Assembly (NCBI GenBank): GCA_028274465.1 | Contig: CM051458.1 | Span: 14,957,566-15,021,565 of the forward strand | DNA: 64,000 bases | Direction: 5' to 3' | DNA from: Plantago ovata | Taxonomy: Eukaryota; Streptophyta; Magnoliopsida; Lamiales; Plantaginaceae | In this document: positions 1 to 11,340 of the stretch, in pieces | Layout of the letters: each line of letters begins with the position of its first letter | How positions within the stretch are numbered: position 1 is the stretch's first letter | Program-made: the position numbers and the translations under genes | The notes under the pieces: generated by a model | The model's database searches: none | What the model saw: only the letters and a program-made list of their open reading frames with translations | Told to the model about the DNA's origin: nothing

Positions 1-130
1 ATAAATAATTAAATATGTATAGTATTTATTATATATAATTTTACATAGTTTTTATATGTTCCGACACAACTCCGAGACAAATGTCCGAGATGACCCGGGT
101 TGACCGGGTCGACCCTTCTCAGGAGTCTGT
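1..130. repeat. Dispersed repeat, copy 1
   Basis: About 125 bp here recur in inverted orientation at 53510-53632, with a shared AT-rich end (ATAATAAATACTATAC region) and a shared CCGAGACAAATGTCCGAGATGACC-like core containing GGTTGACC. It lies just downstream of the receptor-kinase stop codon at 231. The two copies are about 90% alike by eye, so they belong to one transposon or repeat family. I cannot see its class because no terminal repeats or duplications are visible at this edge. Confidence 0.7.
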
Positions 131-1175
131 CCGAGATGGCCTCCGAGACGAGATCTTATCATCATAAAACATGAAACAAGGCAGGCATTCTCTACGTTTT
201 TAATGACAATCTGTCTCTTTTCTTACAACTTCATTTGTTAGAAAATGAACCAACTGGTTTACCCGTCTTCGAACTACCTTTCTGACAGTTTAACTTGATA
301 AGAGATCCCACCACATCTCTCATACAGGGCCTGGCATCTGGAATTGTTTCGGTGCATTGCAAAGCAAGAGTCACCATCACTGCTGCTTCTTCTCGATCCT
401 GATCACTGTCCCAGTACCGGATTTCTTCATCCATGAAACAGGAGATATCATTTTGGATTTTCAAGTTGTTCAGTACCCAGGATACGATATCTAAGCCCTC
501 ATCGAAGCTGGGATCAACTGGTAATTTTCTGCAAAGTAGCTCTAGTAGAATAATCCCATAACTGTATACGTCGCATTTGTCTGTCAACTTGGTGGAGTAT
601 GCATTTTCTGAATTGAGAATCAGAAAGTTTGTAACTGTTAATTTCTGAAGAAAATATCAATATGGATTTATGAAAAAAATCTAAGTGACTGTTTGGAACT
701 GAAAATGTAAGTGTTTGCAGAAAATAACTGTGGTAAGTTACTAATCAGGTATAGAGAAGCAAAACAATCTAAAATTCTTAGCAGCTTTAAACAATTATCA
801 GAACCATTTGCAAACATGCACTAAGTCATTAAGGGAGATGATCTTACTAGGGGCTATGTAGCCTAGCATCCCTACGATTGTTGAAAGTGGTGTGCTTTCA
901 TCGTTCTCCTGGTCCATCGTTGCCAAGCCAAAATCTCCAATCTTTGGTTCAAGCTCCGAGTCCAACAGTATATTGTCTGATTTAATATCTCTATGAATGA
1001 TCTGAGGCACACAGTCATGGTGAAGGTATGACAGGCCCTGAGCTATACCAAGAGCGATCTGATGGCGTATTTCCCAGCTCAAATTTACCTGTGGCTTCTA
1101 TGGTGCATTAGATCATAAAGTGTTCCTTCAGGCATGTAGTCGGTTACTATAAAGCCGTATCCATTTCTGACACTG

Positions 1176-1180
1176 TATCC
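1176..1180. repeat. Target site duplication TATCC, left
   Basis: TATCC directly precedes the left LTR and recurs directly after the right LTR at 4608-4612. A 5-bp duplication is typical of LTR retrotransposon integration and fixes the element ends. Confidence 0.95.
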
Positions 1181-1752
1181 TGTTAGGAATTGTGGAGAAG
1201 AAACTTAATTAGGAAAAGAGAATAAAAGGCAGCTAGCCTTATTTCCTAATTAGAGAAGGCAAGAGTAATTAATTGAGGAAAAGTAATTGGTTTCAATTGG
1301 GAAAAGCTTGTTGGTCACGTGTAGAGCTTGTTTCCTATTGAACCACTACTATGAGTACTCCTATTCTGTTTCAACTTGTGGACAATTCCGAATTGGTTTC
1401 GGAATGTAGTCTCGGCCCTTTTTTTTCTCCTATAAATACATACCGCTAGCCTTTGTAATTTTGTATCACAATCAAGAGAGAGCTCAAGAGCAGTTTGCCT
1501 AGAGTAGTTTAGCAGTTAGCTATTTATTAGATTCTAGACATTGATAGAGTAGAGACAGTTAGTCAGTTATTTGTGGGTCGAAGTTGTATCCCTACAATTC
1601 TCTCATTGTTTAGTGGAATCCTGGCTTGGTAGTGCCCCCAGACGTAGTCAAAGTTATTGGCGAACTGGGTAACCAATTTTGTGTGTCTTTCTCGTCCCTG
1701 GTTTTCTTATTCATTCGTTATCCCAGATATATTTGCTGCTTATTTCCTAACA
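1181..1752 (+). repeat. 5' LTR
   Basis: 572 bp bounded by TG...CA, repeated at 4036-4607 with about six substitutions. A TATA-like TATAAATACATA at about 1432 and the following transcribed leader match an LTR promoter layout. Confidence 0.95.
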
Positions 1753-1754
1753 AG

Positions 1755-1766
1755 TGGTATCAGAGC
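1755..1766 (+). other. tRNA-Met primer-binding site
   Basis: TGGTATCAGAGC, starting three bases after the left LTR, is the standard plant Copia minus-strand primer site complementary to the 3' end of initiator tRNA-Met. Confidence 0.93.
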
Positions 1767-1799
1767 CAGGTTCAGTGTGTCCGGTGGGAGTAGCGCAAT

Positions 1800-3104
1800 A
1801 TGGGTGATATTAAACCTGCGATTGAAAAGTTCGATGGGATCGATTTTACTTTCTGGAGGATGCAAATCGAGGATTACTTGTACGGTAAGGATTTGCAGGA
1901 TGCTCTGTTGGAGAAAAAGCCAGAATCTATGAAAGACGAGGACTGGAAGTTACTTGATAGGAAGGCGATGAGTGTTGTTCGCCTAACTCTCTCCAAAAAC
2001 GTTGCTCTCCATACGGTGAAGGCAGTGACCACGACAGGGATGCTGAAGACATTGAAGGATATGTATGAGAAGCCGTCAGCAGCGAATAAAGTCCACTTAA
2101 TGAGACGCCTTTTCAACATGAAGATGGCAGAAGGCACAGCGGTGGCCAATCATCTCAACGATTTCAATATGATAATCGCCCAATTGACTTCGGTTGAGAT
2201 TAAGTTTACTGATGAAGTTCAAGCCCTAATTCTACTATCTTCTTTGCCAGAGAGCTGGAGTGGCACGGTGACTGCAGTTAGTGCTTCGGCAGGAAAGGTG
2301 AAGTTAACATTAGCTGAAGTTAGAGACCTAGTTGTTAGTGAAGAAATTCGCAGGAAGGAATCGGGAGTAGCTACAGGGATAGTATTGAGTGCTGGAAATA
2401 GGGGCAGGTCTGAAACTAAGTCGAGAGACAGAGGGCGATCGAGATCGAGGCATAGGTCGAAACCGAGGAAGGATAAAAGTTCGATCAGATGCTACAATTG
2501 TGATCAGTATGGTCATTACAGGAATCAATGCTCAGCTCCAGTGAGGGAGGATACGTCGGCAAATAATACAACTGAGTACATCAGCGATGCGCTAGTGTTA
2601 AGCGTGAGCAGTACATTAGAGGAATGGGTGTTGGATTCTGGAGCCTCGTTTCATTCGTGCAGGAGCGCCGAGATAATGGAACGATATACTTCCGGTGATT
2701 TTGGTGAGGTTTATCTAGGTGATGACAAGCCTTTACAAATCGTGGGGAAAGGAGATGTTCCAATTCGGACACCGAATGGTACTGTGTTAAAGTTGCATGA
2801 TGTTAAGCACATTCCTGGATTGAAGAGAAATTTACTTTCCATAGGACAGCTGGACGATGAGGGGTTCGTCATGACCTTCGGCTGCAGTAGTTGGAAAATG
2901 GCGAGAGGAGCTATGGTGGTAGCTCGAGGTAAAAAGAAAGGCACGTTGTATATGACTTCAAACACCAAGGATAGCGTTGCTCTTGCAGGTGCAATTAGTG
3001 ATGCAGGGAAAGGGATGGAATTGCTATGCTCGCGGGAAAAGCTACCAGACCTCAAGACAGTCGGTCTATGTGAGGATTGTGTTTTCGAAAACAGAAAAGT
3101 GTAA
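1800..3104 (+). CDS. Copia gag-protease polyprotein fragment
   Basis: A 434-aa open frame starting soon after the primer site. The N-terminal part is a Copia Gag (UBN2-like, residues 1-190). An arginine/serine-rich stretch follows, then a CCHC zinc knuckle CYNCDQYGHYRNQC at about residue 230, which packages RNA. The retroviral-type aspartic protease active site is seen in WVLDSGASFHSC (about residue 278), followed by a GAG-pre-integrase segment to the end. The frame closes at 3104, where a one-base shift leads into the next open segment. It could supply Gag but not reverse transcription. Confidence 0.9.
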   Translation: MGDIKPAIEKFDGIDFTFWRMQIEDYLYGKDLQDALLEKKPESMKDEDWKLLDRKAMSVVRLTLSKNVALHTVKAVTTTGMLKTLKDMYEKPSAANKVHLMRRLFNMKMAEGTAVANHLNDFNMIIAQLTSVEIKFTDEVQALILLSSLPESWSGTVTAVSASAGKVKLTLAEVRDLVVSEEIRRKESGVATGIVLSAGNRGRSETKSRDRGRSRSRHRSKPRKDKSSIRCYNCDQYGHYRNQCSAPVREDTSANNTTEYISDALVLSVSSTLEEWVLDSGASFHSCRSAEIMERYTSGDFGEVYLGDDKPLQIVGKGDVPIRTPNGTVLKLHDVKHIPGLKRNLLSIGQLDDEGFVMTFGCSSWKMARGAMVVARGKKKGTLYMTSNTKDSVALAGAISDAGKGMELLCSREKLPDLKTVGLCEDCVFENRKV

Positions 3105-3895
3105 GTTTTTCGGATGGTGGCAGAAAGTTGAAAGAGAAGCTGGAATCAATACATAGTGATTTGAGGGGACCAGCTCCAGTGACATCCCAGGGTGATTCGT
3201 TATATGACAAGACTTTCATTGATGACTCCACGAGAGCGGGAAAAACCGAAACAGGTCTAAAGGTCAAGTGTTTGAGATCTGTTGGTGGAGGACATCAGCT
3301 CACTGAGTTCAGCGAAGACTGTGCTGCGAACAGTATTCGGATGGAAAGGACCTTAAGAGGAACGCCACAGCAGAACGATGCATCAGAGGCTGACAAGGCA
3401 GATACTCAGGTCGAGGTCTCCGAGTTGATGGAGTTAGACATTTCGAACTCAGGTGGAAGCAGAATATCAAAGAGTGATGATACGTTTGTTCAGGAAGAAC
3501 AACGTAAGCCAGCTTCAGGTGGGAGCAGATTGGCAGATAACGATCAGGTGATCATTCAGGAAGAACTACGTATGTCAGCTTCAGGTGGGAGCAGTACGAC
3601 AGAGGCACGTAGGAGAACGCAGGCGCGTACATATCCGTTGGCAGATTTGCTACGAGGATCCACTCGAGATTGTTGTTCACCAGATAATATTTCGTCCTCC
3701 GAACATAACAGTTTGTCGTTGACTAGTGGAGGTGAACCAAGATGTTATGCAGAGAAACTAGTAAAGCGTAACAGGTGGATTTGGAGAGTCAAAGAGAGGG
3801 CAGATGGAAGCAAGCAGATTCGAGGAAAGAATTTAGCAGATGTGCTCAAAGAGAAGTTGAAGCTGTGCTCAGCTTTAACTTGCTCTACAGCTTGA
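3077..3895 (+). pseudogene. Remnant of Copia integrase and linker region
   Basis: Open frame of 272 aa in a different phase from gag. Short stretches recall integrase (zinc-binding end, LESIHSDLRGPAPVTS, and a later RGTPQQNDASE piece), but the blocks between them are missing and the remainder is low-complexity, with a repeated SASGGSR-type unit. No reverse transcriptase YVDD motif or RNase H residues are found before the right LTR. I read it as a deleted pol gene. Confidence 0.75.
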
Positions 3896-4024
3896 ACGAG
3901 ATGAAGATCGGCACTACCAGTTACTTCGAGATGTTCAAGAGTCTACGAGTTACAAGAGGCAGAGGTGTATACGAGATTCGTCTCAAGGTGGGAGCTTGTT
4001 GAGGTCTATACGAGTTTCGTCTCC

Positions 4025-4035
4025 AGGTGGGAGAT
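4025..4035 (+). other. Polypurine tract
   Basis: AGGTGGGAGAT immediately before the right LTR is the expected plus-strand priming site; it matches the usual plant Copia form. Confidence 0.85.
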
Positions 4036-4607
4036 TGTTAGGAATTGTGGAGAAGAAACTTAATTAGGAAAAGAGAATAAAAGGCAGCTAGCCTTATTTC
4101 CTAATTAGAGAAGGCAAGAGTAATTAATTGAGTAAAAGTAATTGGTTTCAATTGGGAAAAGCTTGTTGGTCACGTGTAGAGCTTGTTTCCTATTGGACCA
4201 CTACTATGAGTACTCCTATTCTGTTTCAACTTGTGGACAATTCCGAATTGGTTTCGGAATGTAGTCTCGGCCCTTTTTTTTCTCCTATAAATACATACCG
4301 CTAGCCTTTGTAATTTTGTATCACAATCAAGAGAGAGCTCAAGAGCAGTTTGCCTAGAGCAGTTTAGCAGTTAGCTATTTATTAGATTCTAGACATTGAT
4401 AGAGTAGAGACAGTTAGTCAGTTATTTGTGGGCCGAAGTTGTATCCCTACAATTCTCTCATTGTTTAGTGGAATCCTGGCTTGGTAGTGCCCCCAGACGT
4501 AGTCAAAGTTATTGGCGAACTGGGTAATCAATTTTGTGTGTCTTTCTCGTCCCTGGTTTTCTTATTCATTCGTTATCCCAAATATATTTGCTGCTTATTT
4601 CCTAACA
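4036..4607 (+). repeat. 3' LTR
   Basis: 572 bp, nearly identical to 1181-1752, and followed by the second TATCC at 4608-4612, after which the kinase reading frame continues. Confidence 0.95.
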
Positions 4608-7414
4608 TATCCTCCCATTCTCAACACGTTACGGTGCTTGACCACACTCAATATTCTCTGCTCACTACTGAAGTTTGTCTCTGATAAATCCACCTTCTTA
4701 ACAGCCCATTGCTTTCCAGATCTAGCTGATTCTGTTCGGTAAACAGTCCCATGCTTACCTCTTCCAATAATGTATTTGTCGCTCCAGCCTTCTGTTCCCC
4801 GCACAATATCCACAAAACTTAGATCCTCTGGTAAGTCTTCACTTCTTGGTCGGTCGTCTAGTGTTAAGTGATGAGGAGTTAATGGTTGGGAGCGTCGAAC
4901 GCGTCTTGCTACACACAGAAGGCATACTGCAGCTAGAAAAATGGATCCAGCGACTGCACCAGCAAGAATGCCTAAATTACTGTAGCACAATGGCGACTTT
5001 CATCGGTTGGCAAGCAGAGTTTTGGATTTCCAAATGCAGCTCCTGGCTCTTTTTCCAATATTTTTGCCCAGCTTGCTGGTAAATGGCCTGAGAGTTGATT
5101 GAATGATATATTCAGCACAGAAAGAGATCTCATGTTGTCTACCTGAGATGGTATTTCACCAGAGAAATTGTTGCTTGAGATATCAAGAATCTCCAACATG
5201 CCAAGATTCCCAAGGCAGCTTGGAATATCACCAGACAGGCGGTTGATGCTTAGATTTAAAACAGAACTGAATTGTTGAAGTTGACTCATACTGCAAGGAA
5301 TCGTCCCTTCGAGCATGTTGTCTCCAAGCTGCAGCTGTTGCAGTCTTTGGCTGCTTGAGAAAGTGTCGGGAATCACACCGGTCAATTTGTTTTCATGAAA
5401 CCGGATGATTTGTAATGATAATGAGGAAACAAGCTGTGAAGGTATACCACCTGAGAGATTATTCTGGCTAAGGTCTACTTCTGTTATTTTCTGACAACGA
5501 CCTAGCTCAGGAGGAATTCTCCTGTCAATCTGTTTGAAGACATCCTCAATTCTTCAATGTTTTCAAGTCCTCCAAACTCTTTAGGCACTGAGCCTGTAAA
5601 CCTGTTTCCTGAAAGATCGAGCATTGACAGATTTGTCCAGAAACCAAAAACTGCTGGAATGTTTCCTTCAAAGAAGTTCCCATGCAGATCAAAATGCCTT
5701 ATGCTGGCATTTTTTTCTATATCACCCGGTATGCTTCCTCCCAGGAGGTTGTTCCGAAGGATCACCCTGTAAAGGGACTTGCATCTTGTGATTTCCGTCG
5801 GGAAACTGCCATTGAACCGATTGTCTCCCAGTGTCAAGACCAAAAGACTATCCCCAGAGCATATCCCACTGGGAATTTTCCCTGTAAACCGATTACCTGT
5901 CAAATCCACCTTACTTATTCTGAGAGTGTTCTTCCCAAGATCTGATGGAACCTCCCCTGAAAGATTGTTGTAAGCCAGAGAAAGGAATGTCAGGTTTGTC
6001 AGTTTAATAATCCCTGATGGAATTGCACCTGTGAAATTGTTGTACCCGAGTGAGAGCTCCTCGAGAGAGGATAATCTCTCTATACATGGAGGTATAAGGC
6101 CACCAATACGGTTTATTTTGACAAAGAGAACTTCCAGATTCTGAAGTTTACAGATTTCATCTGGAAGAACCCCTCGAATAAGGTTCTCATCAAGTCTGAG
6201 TTGAATTAGGGAACTGCAGTTTCCGATTTCTGGAGGTATAGGCCCGTTGAGTGTGTTGTTAGGAAGTAGTAGATATTCCAAGCTTGTGAGATTACCCACT
6301 GAAGCTGGAACATGACCAGTCAACTCATTGCTCGACATATCGAGATATGTCAGCTGGTAGACTTGACCAATATCTCCTGGTATACTCCCATTGAATCTGT
6401 TGCGATTAATGAGCAACTCCTTCAAGTTTGTAAGCCTTGAAATGGAATCAGGAATTTGCCCCTTGAAATTGTTTCTGTCAAGATAAAGCCTTTCAAGTTT
6501 CTGCAGGTTCTGGAAAATATTTGGGGAATAACTCCTTCAAGATTGTTTTCAGATGCAAAAAGAATTGTGAGGTTACGACAGTTGCTCAGAGATGGAGGTA
6601 ACGAGCCGTAGAATGAATTGTTGTGAATGCGAATATCAGAAAGTGAACACTTTGAATGAAAATCAGGGAGGGTTCCAGTTAGATTATTTGAGTTGAGCTC
6701 AAGGAATGACAAGTTTTGAAGAGAGAATAGGCCGCTTGGTATATCGCCAACCAAGAAATTGGTGTACAGACCAAGATATTCAAGGCTTTTGCAGTTAACA
6801 ATCTCAGGTGGAATATTTCCAGATAACTGATTGTAACCCAAGTTGAGTTTGAGGTGACCTGGATTCGAAAGTTGGGAAGGAATTTGTCCGGTAAAACCGT
6901 TGGTGTGGAGAAAAATGGTATTCAGTCTGCTACAGTTTCTGAGCAGAGGCGGAATAGTTCCACTGAAATAGTTGCCACTAAGATCAAGACTAATCAAAGA
7001 TGGAAGTGCACATAGATGGGGGACGGAATTTGCTAACACGCCAGAGAGGCCAAATCCAGTAACATTCAAGGATCGGACACGAAAATCATCATGATCAGTA
7101 GTGTTGGAGTAGCAAGAAATGCTAGTCCATTGGCAGTGAGCAGAACTGATTGAGGTAGATTGGTTCCATGGAAGAAGAAGCTGTGAATCTTGTGTTAGAG
7201 TCTGGCGAAACTGGAGAAGGTGATATGCTTCTTGGGATTGTGATAGTGATACAGATGGGACTAACAAAAGGCTAACAGATAGAAGAGCAAAATTAAGGAA
7301 CAACAGAAGCATGATGGTATTGTATTTTATTTTGTTCTTGAGTAATGAGTACTGTGCATGTATTTGATTTTGTTCTTGTTCATGCCTGCCTATAGCCTCT
7401 CCATATAAAAACAT

Positions 7415-7730
7415 AAACTATAGGATATAACATATAAATAACCACTCAGTCATCAATCAGCTGCTAGCACATTAACTGGGATTAATTAGTTAATTAATTG
7501 AAGTATTAAACCATGTGATCACCTCAAGTTAACAAAAGGGACATATGTGAAAGACAGAAGGGAAGTAGTAATATTTTTATGCAAGCTTCTTTTACTAAAC
7601 ATTTGTACTCCTTCCCAATCCCATGCACCATACTAAAAAACTTTAATTACCTGGTATACATTTTTAGATTTACCAAAATATTTAGTCATTTATCATAAAA
7701 ATTAATAAGCTACTTCATATATTAAAAATA
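7415..7730. other. Upstream region of the receptor kinase, no gene seen
   Basis: AT-rich DNA between the receptor-kinase start and a MITE. It presumably holds the kinase promoter (minus strand), but I see no distinctive element beyond general AT-richness. Confidence 0.5.
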
Positions 7731-7951
7731 CTTCCTCCGTTTCATTAAAAGTTCCTAAGGGGACTATTCATCGCGACCTTTGACCACGTGTAACTCAAAA
7801 TTATAATTATTATATTATGAAATCAAATGAAGTATATTTTCATAATCAACTTTTAATTTATATTGATACAGTTTAATTTAAAAGTTATATGTGATCAAAG
7901 GTCGCGATGAATAGTCCCCTTAAGAATTTATTAATAATGAAACGGATGTAG
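7731..7951. mobile_element. Stowaway-like MITE
   Basis: About 220 bp with long imperfect terminal inverted repeats. The left end has CTTCCTCCGTTTCATTAAAA and GGGGACTATTCATCGCGACC, and the right end carries their reverse complements, closing with AACGGATG. TA dinucleotides flank both ends. Size, TCCGTTTC-like termini and TA target fit Tc1/Mariner-derived Stowaway MITEs. Confidence 0.75.
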
Positions 7952-9160
7952 GATGTAGTATTATTTTGTACAATGATGTTACGATTTTAACACCACAATC
8001 TCAATGTTCATACATGTGTATATGCAATATTTGAGTGATAATTCTTCTTGTAATGATTTGGCAGAAAAAAGGTGTTTAATTATTTCAGTGGGAGTAGCTA
8101 GTGAGAACATGTCTTTAATTAAGAAGATTTGGTATCGATCTTAGCCCAGGACATTGAGAATATGTTAGTTAAAGAAGCTTTTAAGCACAAGATCACTTAA
8201 AAGAGTACTATAGATCGGTCGAACTGCAGATCTAAGTGGAATTTACAACCACTTGTCAGTGAATTATAGATAGATGCTCAATATATAATTATTGGAACTT
8301 CTTCTTGTCTGATCCTTTGTGTAATGTTTCCAGCCCTTTTATTCTCGTTAAAGTTAAACTAGTTATGCAGAAAAAAACATGCGGCCGGGCATATAGTTAA
8401 TATATCGCTTGCATGTGTTTGTTGCTCGATTCTTAATTCAACCAAGAAGCATGAATTTATCCAACCAAATTCTCGATCGTTCCATCAGTTACAGACGAGA
8501 TAAAATGCGTGTTTCCATCCCTGTACGGAGTAGAGTAATAACCCCAATGTAATCTATATATACATGAAAGCTAGGGGTCTAGGAGAGTCTAATTTCATTC
8601 TCAAAATCTTTCACACTATGTGGCAAAAATTTTAAGCTCATGGAAAAGATTCAATTTCATTTGTTTTGGTAAGTTTTTATTCATCTAATTTTGGTAATTT
8701 TAATTCTTCTTCCTTCTTTTTTATAAAAAACGTCCAGCCATATATTTATGCGTTTTTTATTTAAATGTTTCATTAAAATAATATGTTAATTGAATTATAC
8801 AACAAAACAAATTTTGAAATTTAAAAATAAATCGTTTATTAATTAAATGTTGAATTATGGTGTCAATTAAATTCTTGGAAAAATGAATTTTAAAATTAAA
8901 AATAAATATTTGTTTATTTAAATGGTGAATTAAAATGTTAATTAAAATTTAGGTAAAATATATTCTGGAATTAAAATTAAATTCGTAGACACCATTGTAC
9001 GAAAATCAGTTTATTTTTTTTAGTTTATTCATTCACAATTAATTTTAATTATTGAAAAATGATATTTGATAAATCAGTGATTAAATTATTTGTGTTTTTG
9101 TTTGTAAGAATAATCTTTTTTGCGAATTCATGGAAAGAATAAATTAAAAAAAAAAAGCAA
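7952..9160. other. AT-rich intergenic stretch
   Basis: No coding potential seen on either strand. From about 8820 the sequence begins a direct repeat of about 830 bp that recurs from about 9650. Shared landmarks are CTGGAATTAAAATTAAATTC at 8965 and 9783 and the tRNA-like segments at 9161 and 10001. Confidence 0.5.
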
Positions 9161-9235
9161 AAGCTGTGGTTAGAGGGAATTGAACCCGGGTGGCATATAT
9201 CATAATCATCTCCACATTCCACTCGGCCACAGCTT
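9161..9235 (-). repeat. tRNA-shaped sequence, copy 1
   Basis: Read on the minus strand, this has AAGCTGTGG and CCACAGCTT ends that pair over 9 bp, a D-arm-like GGCCGAGTGG (A box) and a T-loop-like GGGTTCAATTCCC (B box). The T stem pairs in only three positions and the anticodon arm is unclear, so a working tRNA is unlikely. A tRNA-derived repeat is the better reading. Related copies lie at 9398 and 10001. Confidence 0.55.
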
Positions 9236-9397
9236 TTCAATCATTCATTATTGACAACATCAAGTATTGGTGTTTGATTTAATATTTTATGTTTTTAATT
9301 TGATTTATTAACAATTAAGTTTTTTTCCGTAACAATAACTCTAGAATATTAATTATTAAATCAGTGATTAATCGAATAAATCATTTAATAAAAAAAA

Positions 9398-9473
9398 AAG
9401 CTATGGTTAGAGAGAATTGAACCCAGGTGGCGTATATCATGAGCATCACAATATTCCACTCAGCCACAACTTT
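9398..9473 (-). repeat. tRNA-shaped sequence, copy 2
   Basis: Same layout as copy 1, with A-box-like GGCTGAGTGG and B-box-like GGGTTCAATTC on the minus strand. Flanking bases after it (TTTTCAATCG...TTGACAACATCAA) also match those after copy 1, so a larger segment was duplicated. Confidence 0.5.
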
Positions 9474-10000
9474 TCAATCGTTTATTATTGACAACATCAA
9501 ATATTGGTATTTGATTTCATTATCTCATTTGGTAATTTTAATTCTCCTTCCTTAATTCTCCAGCCTTTATTTTAGACGTTTTTTTTAATTAAAATAACGA
9601 ATTCAAATGTTAATAAAAAATTACGAAAAATAATTTATTGAATAAAAAATATATCATTTTTAATTTAAATATTGAATTAAACTCTTAATTTAAATCTAGG
9701 CAAACAAATTCTAGAGTTAAAAATCGTTAATTAATTAAAATGTTTAATTAAATTGTTAATTAAAATCTAGGTAAAATATATTCTGGAATTAAAATTAAAT
9801 TCGTATACGCAATTGTATGAATTATAAAAAAAAAATTGAAAATCAGTTCAATTTTTTTTAGTTAATTCATTCACAATTAATTTTAATTATTAAAAAATTA
9901 TATTTATCTAAATCAGTGATTAATTTATTTGTGTTTTTGTTTTTTCGAATAATATTTGTTTTTAATTCACCGAAAGAAAAAATTAAAAAAAAATCTCAAA

Positions 10001-10076
10001 AGCTGTGATCAGAGGGAATTGAAACCAGGTGGTATACATGATGAAACTCACCACATTCCACTCGACCACAACTTTT
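10001..10076 (-). repeat. tRNA-shaped sequence, copy 3
   Basis: Third related copy, with more changes (GGTCGAGTGG; GGTTTCAATTCCC). Its upstream 300 bp also align with those upstream of copy 1, giving a direct repeat of about 830-840 bp. Confidence 0.5.
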
Positions 10077-10622
10077 CATTCGTTTATGTTTGATAGCATC
10101 TAATATTGATATTTGATGGTAATGGTAGTTGTATTTCCGTGTTGATTAAAAAAAATCAAACAAAATCATTCCTAATTTAATTATAGGCGGCCAGTTTGGA
10201 AGAAAAAAATTCAAATTATTCAAATCAACTGCATTAATTAAAAATCTTGCCCTACAAGGAAAATATCAAACTTCCACTATAAGAAAAAATGAAAAATTAA
10301 TTACACAATATATCTACCTTTTTTGGCTTCAAAATGTAAGTATAAATAGATGCCTCCACACCCTCATTTCCCCATCCCTAACCCGTCTCTTCTCAACTCC
10401 ATCTCCTCCTTATCAATTTCGATGGTGAAGAACTCGAAACGAATCAAGGTATCCACCGAATTCGTGAGATCTTTCGATCGATTAGTTAATTTTTAACCCA
10501 AATATTCAAGATCGTCATCTTAATCGTCAATCACAATCGATGTGTTTTGATGGTGTAAGATCCGACCAATAATTCATTTTATTGATTCATCATCCAAAGA
10601 AGAAAACGACGCCGCTGCTCCC

Positions 10623-11340
10623 ATGGGTGTTCACGGCCTGTGGGAACTCCTCGCCCCCGTGGGCCGCCGTGTCTCCGTCGAAACCCTCGTCGGGAAGAAA
10701 CTCGCAATCGATATACCCTAACCCTAATACTATCACTCGCACTGCAAAGAGTGTTAGTTATTATTATCTGACTTACTGTCTATTTAATTTCGATTTGTAG
10801 ATGCGAGTATATGGATGATACAGTTTATGAAGGCAATGCGAGACGAAAGGGGTGAAATGGTCCGTAATGCTCACATTTTGGGTTTTTTCCGTCGAATTTG
10901 CAAGCTGCTTTTTTCTCAGGACCAAGCCGGTTTTCGTATTCGATGGCGGTACGCCGGCTCTTAAGCGGAGGACAGTCGTTGCGCGGCGTAGGCAGCGCGA
11001 GAATGCCGAGGGGAAGATCAGGAAGACTGCTGAGAAATTGCTGCTTAATATCATGTGAGCTCTGGTGTTTTATGTTTGTGTAATGTTACTTATTCGTTTT
11101 TCGAACTTTGAATGGACTGAATTGACAGTATTAGATGCTTAAGGATTTGTGATTTGGTAATTTAGTAGTAATTTCGAGCTGGCGTTATAGACGTTGTGGT
11201 ATTGATTTTCTTTGTTCTGTACGTTTGTTGATAGCTTAAGGCAATGAGATTGAAAGAGCTGGCTAAAGATCTTGAGAAGCAGAGACAGAGTAATGATGTG
11301 AAAGGGAAGAAAGTTGTTGTAGAGGAACATGTGTTTTGTC
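10623..11340 (+). pseudogene. 5' fragment of UVH3/XPG-type DNA-repair endonuclease
   Basis: Exon 1 (10623 to about 10713) encodes [16 protein letters not shown], the XPG N-terminal nuclease motif. Exon 2 (about 10800-11054) continues with [27 protein letters not shown] and [19 protein letters not shown]. Exon 3 (about 11236-11340) gives MRLKELAKDLEKQRQ. XPG/UVH3 cuts damaged DNA 3' to the lesion in nucleotide excision repair. Lesions: the first donor reads AT instead of GT, exon 2 has one extra T in a T run (near 10910), two extra bases sit before its donor, and the other 1000 or more residues of the family are absent. It looks like a captured or truncated duplicate. A telo-box-like CCCTAACCCTAA lies in intron 1. 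Confidence 0.85.

Larger units (their letters stand above)
1181..4607 (+). mobile_element. Ty1/Copia-type LTR retrotransposon, internally deleted
   Basis: A 3427-bp element with two 572-bp LTRs (TGTTAGG...CCTAACA), a primer-binding site matching initiator Met-tRNA and a purine tract before the right LTR. Gag, a zinc knuckle, an aspartic protease site and a GAG-pre-integrase segment are present. Only scraps of integrase follow, and no reverse transcriptase or RNase H region is seen, so it is a non-autonomous derivative. About six substitutions and no length changes separate the LTRs, roughly 1% divergence, so insertion was recent. It lies antisense to the receptor kinase it interrupts. Confidence 0.95.
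231..7312 (-). pseudogene. LRR receptor-like kinase (LRR-XI/PEPR-like), split by a Copia element
   Basis: Receptor kinase of the plasma membrane: a signal peptide (MLLLFLNFALL, start at 7312), about 20 extracellular leucine-rich repeats (7200-5040), a transmembrane segment (about 4980-4900), and a kinase domain with glycine loop GRGKHG, catalytic lysine in WAVKKVD, HRDIKSDN and DFG. It ends at 231, with one clear intron at 608-847. The kinase exon is interrupted after the GGY of the N-lobe by the retrotransposon at 1181-4607, and reading resumes at the 5-bp duplication. Four one-base losses also shift the frame, near 6530, 5520, 4978 and 1105, each at a short A or T run, while the residues on both sides stay conserved. 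The family normally signals peptide perception. This copy cannot make a full receptor as written. Kinase and LRR identity is firm; assignment to the PEPR-like group is inferred from the kinase domain. Confidence 0.88.

Noticed and set aside
1657..1932. Small ORF across the left LTR
   Set aside because: It reads through the LTR end and primer site and is a shadow of gag in another frame.
10714..10726. Telomere repeat CCCTAACCCTAA
   Set aside because: Only two units, inside intron 1 of the UVH3 fragment; a similar pair occurs at 31612. These are telo-box-like or chance matches.
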